Shown here: one piece after another, positions 1 to 5,302 of the stretch | Position numbering within the stretch: position 1 is the stretch's first letter | How the letters are laid out: every line of letters begins with the position of its first letter | Made by a program: the position numbers and the translations under genes | Source: Chloroflexota bacterium | Lineage (GTDB): Bacteria; Chloroflexota; Dehalococcoidia; DSTF01; JACRBR01 | Length of the DNA stretch: 5,463 nucleotides | Assembly: GCA_016213125.1 (NCBI GenBank) | Contig: JACRBR010000038.1 | Location: forward strand, 1-5,463 | Reading direction: 5' to 3' | The notes under the pieces: model-generated | What the model saw: the letters and a program-made list of their open reading frames with translations, nothing else | Told to the model about the DNA's origin: nothing | Databases searched by the model: none

Positions 1-919
1 ACGGGACGCCGAGCAGGTAGGCCTCCTTCTGGACCCCGCCGGAGTCGGTGAGGACGGTGCGCGCGTGGCGCTGGAGCTGCAGCATGTCGAGGTAGCCCAC
101 GGGGTCGATGATGCGCACTGTCGGTTCCACCTCGATGTCCGTACCCAGCAGCGCGGCCTTCGTGCGTGGGTGCAACGGGACGATGACGGGCTCGTGCAGG
201 AGCGCCAGCGCGTCGAAGATCTCGCCCAGCTTCCCCACGTCGTCGGTGTTCGCCGCCCGGTGGATCGTCGCGAGGACGTACTCTCCCGGCTTCACCGCCA
301 GCCGCTCCAGCGAGCGCGACTTCTGCTCGGCGAGGGGGGTGTTCTGCAGCAGGGCGTCGTACATGATGTCGCCGGTTAGGTAGGTTCTAGGTTGTAGGTT
401 ATAGGCTCCAGGGTCGGTTGGTAAGGGACTGTCGTCGGCGGATGGCATTCCCTCCTTTCGAAGATTCTCGATCGCGGTGTGTGTCGGGGCGAAGAGCCAC
501 GTCGAGACGCGGTCCGCAACGATGCGGTTGATCTCTTCCGGCATGTCGCGCACGAAGCTGCGGAGGCCGGCCTCGATGTGCGCCACGGGGATGCCGAGCT
601 TGGCGGCGGCCAGCGCCCCCGCGAGCGTGCTGTTGGTGTCGCCGTAGATCACGACGGCGTCCGGCCGCTCGCTGCGCATCACCTCCTCCGCCTGTTCGAG
701 GATCTGGCCTGTCTGACGGCCGTGCGTACCGGAGCCGACGCCGAGGTGGTGGTCCGGCCGGGGGAGCGAGAGCTCCTCGAAGAAGACGTCCGAGAGCAGG
801 GGATCGTAGTGCTGTCCGGTGTGCACGAGGATCTCCGTGTGGCTGCGCCGCACCGCGCGCGAGAAGGGGGCGGCCTTGATGAACTGCGGCCGCGCGCCGA
901 CGATCGTGAGGAGCTTCAT
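1..919 (-). CDS. wecB: UDP-N-acetylglucosamine 2-epimerase, non-hydrolysing (WecB/WbpI type), 3' end missing
   Basis: This cytoplasmic enzyme interconverts UDP-GlcNAc and UDP-ManNAc, or acts on a related UDP-sugar as in the WbpI/FnlC branches. The frame is open from the ATG at 919 to the window edge, giving 306 residues; the family is about 360-380 long, so the last 55-75 are outside. Family landmarks are GARPQFIKAAP (R10, K15), HTGQHYD (33-39), GDTNST (D94), HIEAGLR (E116), MPEEINR (E128), the H220 region and TDSGGVQKEA (291-300). The RSF..MPEEINR segment recalls WbpI-like members, so the exact substrate is open. Two oddities: residues about 157-178 are an extra low-complexity segment encoded partly by a heptad repeat, and the usual HRxEN motif reads HRAAN. 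The start is supported by GGTGA 9 nt upstream. It is the last visible gene of the cluster, 131 nt after the dehydratase. Family assignment is secure. Confidence 0.93.
   Translation of the reverse strand, partial: MKLLTIVGARPQFIKAAPFSRAVRRSHTEILVHTGQHYDPLLSDVFFEELSLPRPDHHLGVGSGTHGRQTGQILEQAEEVMRSERPDAVVIYGDTNSTLAGALAAAKLGIPVAHIEAGLRSFVRDMPEEINRIVADRVSTWLFAPTHTAIENLRKEGMPSADDSPLPTDPGAYNLQPRTYLTGDIMYDALLQNTPLAEQKSRSLERLAVKPGEYVLATIHRAANTDDVGKLGEIFDALALLHEPVIVPLHPRTKAALLGTDIEVEPTVRIIDPVGYLDMLQLQRHARTVLTDSGGVQKEAYLLGVP
381..415. repeat. Degenerate TAGGTTN heptad tract inside the epimerase gene
   Basis: Five consecutive 7-nt units on the plus strand read TAGGTTC, TAGGTTG, TAGGTTA, TAGGCTC and CAGGGTC. 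A looser match (GGTTAGG) precedes them at 374-380. On the coding strand the tract is C/A-rich and encodes about YNLQPRTY. Of the three minus-strand frames only the epimerase frame lacks a stop here; the other two meet TAA. Such heptad tracts normally lie between genes, similar in style to the heptanucleotide STRR repeats of cyanobacteria; here one sits within a gene. Confidence 0.85.
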
Positions 920-928
920 GTGTTCAAT

Positions 929-933
929 TCACC
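929..933 (-). promoter_or_regulatory. Shine-Dalgarno-like GGTGA before the epimerase
   Basis: On the minus strand GGTGA ends 9 nt before the ATG at 919-917 and matches the GGTGA part of the AAGGAGGTGA consensus. It is the only clear ribosome binding site among the five minus-strand genes. It overlaps the inner edge of the CACAGAGG-type repeat (read CCTCTGTGGTGA on this strand), so the repeat appears to supply part of the site. Confidence 0.55.
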
Positions 934-979
934 ACAGAGGCACGGAGGGCACAGAGGTCTGCCGAATCCTTGACAGAGG
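933..979. repeat. CACAGAGG-type short repeat in the dehydratase-epimerase spacer
   Basis: On the plus strand, CACAGAGG (933-940), CACGGAGGG (941-949) and CACAGAGG (950-957) are adjacent. A diverged GACAGAGG follows at 972-979. Motifs of this kind occur in intergenic DNA of many unrelated environmental bacteria and often produce spurious peptides containing HRGTEGTE; that string appears here in a plus-strand frame. The tract lies in the 131-nt spacer 920-1050. The rest of that spacer shows no gene, no convincing promoter and no terminator hairpin. Confidence 0.8.
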
Positions 980-1050
980 TTGCGGTACTGAATCTCGGAG
1001 GGATTGTGTGGGGACAGGATAGCGCGGGTCCGGCTTTCGGCTGTTGTCGG

Positions 1051-2946
1051 CTACGCAATGGGGGCATCGGTGGCCGCTGTCGGGATGGTCTCGCCGGTGT
1101 CGCGGAGGTCGATGCGGGAGAGGGCGATGAGACGGGTGGCGACCTCCTCGCGGGAGCGCGGGGGGTTGGCGGCGAGCTCTTCGATCTTGGCGACGAGCTC
1201 GCCGCGCGCGACGGCGGGGTGACCTTCCACGAGCATGATCTTCTTGTGGTGGGTGTGCAGCAGCTTCTCGTGGGGGCCGACGAGCTCCTCGTGCAGCTTC
1301 TCGCCCGGGCGGAGGCCGGTGTAAACGATCTGGATGTCACGCCCGGGCTCCAGGCCCTTCAGGCGGATCATCTTTTCGGCCAGTTCGGCCGTCTTCAGCG
1401 GCTCGCCCATGTCCAGGATGTAGATCTGTCCTTGCCCCGCGAACGACGCTGCCTGGATGACCAACGCAGCCGCCTCTTCGACGGCCATCTGGAAGCGCGT
1501 GGTCTCGGGATCGGTGATCAGCACCGGCCCTCCGCGCTCGATCTGGCGCAGGAAGAGCGGGACGACGCTGCCGCGGCTTCCCATCACGTTCCCGAAGCGC
1601 ACCGCCGCAAACGTCGTGTCGCCGCCTTGGCCGAGAGCCGTGGTAAGAAGCTCGCCGATGCGTTTCGTCGCGCCGTACACATTGTCGGGATTCACGGCCT
1701 TGTCGGTGGAGACGAAGACCACCTTGGCCGCACCCGCTTTGGCCGCCGCCAGGCATACGTTCAGCGTGCCTGCCACGTTGGCCCGCAATGCGGCGTGAGG
1801 GTGCTCCTCCATCACGGGGATGTGCTTGTATGCGGCCGCGTGGAAGACGATGTCCGGCCTCGCCTGCTCGAACGTCGTCTCGACCTGGGCGCGGTCGGAG
1901 ACATCGCATAGCCAGATCTTCACGTTCGATCGCGTTTCGTCGGGGGCGAGGTCGCGCTCCAGGTCGTACAGGCCCGTCTCGTTCACGTCGAGCAGGTGCA
2001 GCGTGCCCGGTTGGAACTCGTACACCTGCCGCGCCAGCTCCGACGCGATGAAGCCCGCGGCGCCCGTGATGAGCACGGACTTGCCCCTGATAGCGGCGGC
2101 ACACATCTCCGCGTCGATCTCCACCTGCTCGCGGCCCAGGAGGTCGTCGGCGGTCAGTTCGCGCAGCTCGGCGGCGGCGGCCTCGTTGCGGACGATGTTC
2201 TGCAGGCCGGGCACGGTGCGCAGGGGCACGCGCGTCCGCTGGCAAATGCCGACGATGTCGCGCATGACGTTGCCGGGCGCGGAGGGGATGGCGAGGGCGA
2301 TGAGGTCGACGCGCTTTTTCGCGCAGATGTCGGGGATATCGAAGCGGTCGCCAAGCACGGTGACGGAGTGCATGCGGACGCCGCGGAGGCGGCGGTCGTC
2401 GTCGATGAAGCCCAGCGGGCGGTACTGCCACCGGCGGTTGTGAATGAACTCGCGCGCCAGCAGCTGGCCCGTGTGCCCGGCCCCGATGATGAGGACGTTC
2501 TTTACGCCTGCGTCGTAGCCGCCGAAGGGGTTTCGGGAGGCGATGATGCGCGGCCCGAACTTCAGCCCACCCATGGCCAGCAGCATCAGCGACGGTGCCA
2601 CGACGTTCACTGTCAGTGGGATGTGCCGGGGGCTGAGGAAGGCGTTGATAGCGAACAGGAAGATGGATGTCAGGCCGATCGCCAGCACGAGGTTGAAGGC
2701 GTCAGCCGCGCCGGCGTACTTCCACTGCGTCCTGTAGACCCCCCCGGCGAAGTTCGCGACCAGATACGCGATGGCGATGAACCACGACACCTGCCCAAAG
2801 AACCGCCATGACGCGGACGGCACATCACCGTCGAACCGCAACGCCAGCGCCGCAACGTACGCGGCGAGCACCACGGCGGCGTCGAGGAGCAGAATCGGAA
2901 CCAGGCGAGCGAACTCGCTCAGTGTCGGCGGGAGGCGGCGGTCCAT
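1051..2946 (-). CDS. Membrane-bound nucleotide-sugar 4,6-dehydratase (WbpM/PglF/CapD type)
   Basis: This family removes water from UDP-GlcNAc (or a similar UDP-HexNAc) to give the 4-keto-6-deoxy sugar, working at the inner face of the membrane. The 631 residues match the large family form (about 600-660). Four likely membrane helices lie near 15-37, 49-69, 84-103 and 110-126. A first Rossmann domain has GAGHTG (155-160). The C-terminal extended-SDR dehydratase domain has TGAAGFIASE (294-303), HAAAYKHIPVME (369-380), STDKAVNP (413-420, with T414, D415, K416), YGATK (424-428), RFGNVMGS (450-457) and RPGEKLHEEL (546-555). Two departures: Tyr at 424 where WbpM/PglF proteins usually have Met, and Ala301 for the third Gly of the nucleotide-binding motif. 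An in-frame GTG at 3075 would extend the protein by 43 residues, but these are encoded by repeat spacer and the transferase tail, so the ATG at 2946 is preferred. No Shine-Dalgarno is seen. Confidence 0.94.
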   Translation of the reverse strand: MDRRLPPTLSEFARLVPILLLDAAVVLAAYVAALALRFDGDVPSASWRFFGQVSWFIAIAYLVANFAGGVYRTQWKYAGAADAFNLVLAIGLTSIFLFAINAFLSPRHIPLTVNVVAPSLMLLAMGGLKFGPRIIASRNPFGGYDAGVKNVLIIGAGHTGQLLAREFIHNRRWQYRPLGFIDDDRRLRGVRMHSVTVLGDRFDIPDICAKKRVDLIALAIPSAPGNVMRDIVGICQRTRVPLRTVPGLQNIVRNEAAAAELRELTADDLLGREQVEIDAEMCAAAIRGKSVLITGAAGFIASELARQVYEFQPGTLHLLDVNETGLYDLERDLAPDETRSNVKIWLCDVSDRAQVETTFEQARPDIVFHAAAYKHIPVMEEHPHAALRANVAGTLNVCLAAAKAGAAKVVFVSTDKAVNPDNVYGATKRIGELLTTALGQGGDTTFAAVRFGNVMGSRGSVVPLFLRQIERGGPVLITDPETTRFQMAVEEAAALVIQAASFAGQGQIYILDMGEPLKTAELAEKMIRLKGLEPGRDIQIVYTGLRPGEKLHEELVGPHEKLLHTHHKKIMLVEGHPAVARGELVAKIEELAANPPRSREEVATRLIALSRIDLRDTGETIPTAATDAPIA

Positions 2947-2965
2947 CGAGAGAAGCTTATCAGAG

Positions 2966-3021
2966 GTGAGAAGTGGGACGTGGGAGCTTGGAACTGAGAG
3001 TGGGATGCAAGAGGCGGGAGA
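2966..3021. repeat. Degenerate GTGGGAN heptad tract in the transferase-dehydratase spacer
   Basis: Clear 7-nt units on the plus strand are GTGAGAA (2966-2972), GTGGGAC (2973-2979), GTGGGAG (2980-2986), CTTGGAA (2987-2993) and CTGAGAG (2994-3000). They decay through TGGGATG, CAAGAGG and CGGGAGA to 3021. The tract takes up most of the 83 nt between the transferase stop and the dehydratase start. In the operon RNA it is C/U-rich and poor in G, and it leaves no purine-rich ribosome binding site before the dehydratase ATG. Confidence 0.75.
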
Positions 3022-3029
3022 GATGCGAG

Positions 3030-3620
3030 TTAGCGGGCCCCCTGGCGGGAGACCACGACAGTGACTGTGCGCCACAGGATTTTCAGGTCGCCCAGGAACG
3101 AGTGTTCGTTCACGTACTGGATGTCGTATCTCATTGTGTCGTCGTACGTCAGGTCCGCGCGGCCGTTGACCTGCGCGAGACCGGTGATGCCGGGCTTCAC
3201 GTCGTGGCGGCGGTGGTACTCCTCCGGATACTGCTCCACCAGCTCCGGGATCTCCGGCCTCGGCCCCACCAGCGACATGTCGCCGCGCAACACGTTCCAG
3301 AAGTTCGGCAGCTCATCCAGGCTGCTGGAACGCAGGAGCCTACCGACGCGCGTCAATCTGGAGTTGGGTGTTGTGAAGATGAACGTTTTGAAGTGGATAG
3401 GCTCCAGCTTGGGCGTTTCGTATGGTCTGTGCCCGTCGTGGGACATGGACCGGTACTTGTACATCGTGAAGCGCTTGCCTCGTAGACCTACCCGCGTCTG
3501 CGTGTAGATGACCGGGCCGCGCGAATCGACCTTGATCGCGAGCGCGATCAGCGGATACGTGGCGATGAAGAGCGCCAGGCCGATGACGGCGACGATGATG
3601 TCTCGAACACGGGTCAGCAT
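3030..3620 (-). CDS. Bacterial sugar-phosphate transferase (PglC-like initiating enzyme)
   Basis: Members of this family (Pfam bacterial sugar transferase) move a sugar 1-phosphate from a UDP-sugar to undecaprenyl phosphate, the first membrane step of glycan assembly. At 196 residues it is the minimal PglC-like form without the extra N-terminal helices of WcaJ/WbaP. A hydrophobic re-entrant segment spans about 7-30. It is followed by GPVIYTQTRVG (35-45), FTMYKYRSM (51-59), the catalytic Asp-Glu pair in SLDELPNFWNV (D102, E103), RGDMSLVGPRPE (112-123) and KPGITGLAQVNGR (142-154). The Ser-Pro that usually breaks the re-entrant helix is Tyr-Pro here (22-23). It starts 5 nt after the aminotransferase stop, so translational coupling is likely; no strong ribosome binding site is seen. 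The dehydratase and aminotransferase beside it suggest a 4-amino-6-deoxy-HexNAc-type donor, as for PglC. That substrate is inferred. Confidence 0.94.
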   Translation of the reverse strand: MLTRVRDIIVAVIGLALFIATYPLIALAIKVDSRGPVIYTQTRVGLRGKRFTMYKYRSMSHDGHRPYETPKLEPIHFKTFIFTTPNSRLTRVGRLLRSSSLDELPNFWNVLRGDMSLVGPRPEIPELVEQYPEEYHRRHDVKPGITGLAQVNGRADLTYDDTMRYDIQYVNEHSFLGDLKILWRTVTVVVSRQGAR

Positions 3621-3625
3621 GCGTC

Positions 3626-4792
3626 TCAGGTCCGGTGGCCTCGCACGATCTCCTCGACGGCGGTGATGACGCGGTCGACGGCGCTATCGGTCATGCGGGT
3701 GTACAGCGGCAACGACATCATGGTCTCGAACGCCTCGTCTGCGACCGGAAAGTCGCCGGGCGCCCACCCGAACGTCTCGCGGTAGTACGGGTGGTGATGT
3801 ATCGGGATGAAGTGGACCGATGTGCCGATGCCCCGCTCTTTCATTTCTACGATGAACTGGTCTCGTGAGATTGTAAGCCTCTCCGGCCGCAGCCGCACAA
3901 CATAGAGGTGCCATGCGTGCGTGCTGCCTTCGCGTTCGATAGGGATGACCAGCTCCGGCATCGCGCCGAAGCGCCGGTTGAACTCCAGCGCGATGTCGGA
4001 GCGACGGCGTTGGAACTCATCGAGACGGCGGAACTGCGCGTGGCCAAGGGCCGCCTGGAAGTCGCTCATGGTGTAGTTGTAGCCGGCTGCCAGCACCTGG
4101 TAGGCCCAGGAGCCGCGTGCTGTGTAGCGGTCCCAAGCATCGTTGCTCATCCCGTGCAGCGCCAGCAGGCGGCACCTCTCGGCGAGGTCGTCGTTATTCG
4201 TGGTAAGCATGCCGCCGCGGCCCGTGGTGACGTTCTTCGTTGGGTAAAAGCTGAACACCGTCGCATCGCCGAACGCGCCGATGTGCCGGCCATCGATGTA
4301 GGTGCCGAGACCGTGGGCCGCGTCCTCGATGACGCGCAGATCGTGCTCCTTCGCAACGCTGAGGAGTTCGCGCATGCGACAGGCCGAGCCTGCGTGATGG
4401 ACGGGCAGGACCGCCTTCGTCCGCGGTGTGATCGCGCGCGCGACCGCCTCCGGATCGAGGCAGTAGTCGTCGAGTCGTACGTCGGCCAGCACCGGGGTCG
4501 CGCCTGCGTGGATGATGACGTTTACGCTTGCGGCGAAAGTAGTTGGTGTCGTGATGACTTCGTCGCCGGGACCGATTCCCAGGGTGATCAGCGCCAGGTG
4601 CATGCCCGCCGTGGCGGAGTCGAGCGCGATGGCGTGCTTCGTCCCGGCCAGCGCCGCGAAGTCCTCCTCGAACGCCTTCACGCGCGGCCCGGGCGCCAGC
4701 CAGCCGGAGCGCAGCGTATCGACGACCGCGTCGATCTCGGCATCCGAGATGTCGGGCAGGTTGTATGGCAGGAAGTCTTCGTGTTGGTTCAT
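3626..4792 (-). CDS. DegT/DnrJ/EryC1/StrS-family sugar aminotransferase
   Basis: A PLP-dependent enzyme that aminates a keto-sugar nucleotide, normally using glutamate; here probably C4 of the dehydratase product (a PglE/PseC/ArnB-type role). At 388 residues it is full length. It shows GTKHAIALDSATAGMHLA (50-67, substrate/cofactor loop), GPGDEVITTPTTFAAS (74-89), RVIEDAAHGLG (153-163, with D157 to hold the pyridine nitrogen), SFYPTKNVTTGRGGM (181-195, with K186 as the PLP Schiff-base lysine), GYNYTMSDFQAALG (237-250) and a C-terminal TSVHFIPIHHHPYYR (324-338). All expected catalytic residues are present. The gene begins 12 nt after the small membrane-protein gene and ends 5 nt before the transferase, so these three are very probably co-transcribed. 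No clear Shine-Dalgarno is visible. C4 rather than C3 specificity is inferred from the neighbours. Confidence 0.95.
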   Translation of the reverse strand: MNQHEDFLPYNLPDISDAEIDAVVDTLRSGWLAPGPRVKAFEEDFAALAGTKHAIALDSATAGMHLALITLGIGPGDEVITTPTTFAASVNVIIHAGATPVLADVRLDDYCLDPEAVARAITPRTKAVLPVHHAGSACRMRELLSVAKEHDLRVIEDAAHGLGTYIDGRHIGAFGDATVFSFYPTKNVTTGRGGMLTTNNDDLAERCRLLALHGMSNDAWDRYTARGSWAYQVLAAGYNYTMSDFQAALGHAQFRRLDEFQRRRSDIALEFNRRFGAMPELVIPIEREGSTHAWHLYVVRLRPERLTISRDQFIVEMKERGIGTSVHFIPIHHHPYYRETFGWAPGDFPVADEAFETMMSLPLYTRMTDSAVDRVITAVEEIVRGHRT

Positions 4793-4804
4793 CGTGTCAC
4801 GACT

Positions 4805-5218
4805 TCATCGCCTGATGACGGGTACCCCGGTCTCGCCGTTCACCTCGATCCCGCCAGCCCGCAGGCCCTCCTCGACGCTGTTCAGCCCCGCAGGTAGCGT
4901 CGTGCGGAAGGTGTGCGATGTCGTGTTGAGGCCGCTGACGTCGAAGCCAGGATTGAGGTTGACGATCATCTGGCCCCCCGTTACCTCGATGCTCAGCACC
5001 GCCCCGAACGTCGCGAAGTCGATAACCCGGTCGAACGCCAGCTCCGGAATCGGATCGGCAGTTGGGCTGACTGCGGCGGGCGCCGTTGGTGTCGGGGCGA
5101 TCGTGCGGCCGTCGGAGCCGCTGTCGCCATCGAACGGCCAGACGATGAAGATGATGGCGGCAGCTGCCGCCGCTAGAACTGAAGCGATGACGAAGTATCC
5201 GAAGCGGGTGAAGTACAT
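4805..5218 (-). CDS. Small membrane-anchored protein with FtsH-extracellular-like outer domain
   Basis: No firm family assignment. The 137 residues show a short N-terminus (MYFTRFGY), one membrane helix at about 7-28 with an alanine run, a Gly/Ser/Pro/Thr-rich linker (about 30-59), then an outer domain of roughly 78 residues ending in GVPVIRR. Few positive charges and no cysteine suit a single-pass anchor with the C-terminal domain outside. The pattern VLSIEVTGGQMIVNL, then HTFRTTLP, then SVEEGLRAGGIEVN resembles the FtsH extracellular domain (strand, turn, strand, helix, 'GV' strand), but no AAA+ or protease part follows. A GTG at 5251 gives an 11-residue-longer version; neither start has a well-spaced ribosome binding site, and the ATG is preferred because the helix then begins near the N-terminus. 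It leads the operon, 12 nt before the aminotransferase. Real gene: likely. Function: unknown. Confidence 0.75.
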   Translation of the reverse strand: MYFTRFGYFVIASVLAAAAAAIIFIVWPFDGDSGSDGRTIAPTPTAPAAVSPTADPIPELAFDRVIDFATFGAVLSIEVTGGQMIVNLNPGFDVSGLNTTSHTFRTTLPAGLNSVEEGLRAGGIEVNGETGVPVIRR

Positions 5219-5271
5219 CCGCCGGGTATGGTAGCAACTCCCCCAGACCACAATGACGCGCCGCGAGTCGT

Positions 5272-5302
5272 TCGAATCTGATCTATGTCAACGCAGATTC
5301 GA
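5272..5302 (-). promoter_or_regulatory. 9-bp dyad around a TTGACA -35 box, candidate operator/promoter
   Basis: On the plus strand TCGAATCTG (5272-5280) and CAGATTCGA (5294-5302) are perfect inverted repeats separated by 13 nt. The minus strand of that spacer carries a perfect TTGACA (5291-5286), pointing towards the operon. Half-site centres are 22 bp apart, about two helical turns, as for a dimeric DNA-binding regulator. No good TATAAT-like -10 element is seen 16-18 nt downstream of TTGACA, which weakens the promoter call. The site is about 54 nt upstream of the small membrane-protein ATG. Confidence 0.4.

Noticed and set aside
479..973. Plus-strand open frame of 164 codons
   Set aside because: It is the antisense shadow of the epimerase, which runs from 919 to the left edge. 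Its C-terminal part is only the CACAGAGG repeat read as protein.
970..992. TTGACA on the plus strand with a TACTGA-like hexamer downstream
   Set aside because: It points towards the antisense strand of the dehydratase with no gene to serve, the -10 match is poor, and the spacing is too short.
970..1911. Long plus-strand open frame (313 codons), with similar ones at 1996-2811 and 3908-4897
   Set aside because: They lie antisense to clearly conserved minus-strand enzymes, match no family, and are rich in Arg/Gly/Asp/Val as expected from the complement of GC-rich codons.
2946..3075. GTG start at 3075 for the dehydratase (43 extra residues)
   Set aside because: The extension is encoded by the heptad spacer and the transferase tail and looks unlike a protein N-terminus; the ATG at 2946 gives the usual N-terminus before the first helix.
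3533..3550. 18-bp palindrome TGATCGCG-AG-CGCGATCA in the transferase gene
   Set aside because: It lies in the conserved hydrophobic segment and follows from the Leu-Ile-Ala-Leu-Ala-Ile codons; a 2-nt loop is unfavourable for a hairpin.
4797..5237. Alternative minus-strand frame (146 codons) over the small membrane-protein gene
   Set aside because: It is Arg/His/Pro-rich with no membrane helix or domain, whereas the other frame has a clean anchor, linker and strand-rich domain.
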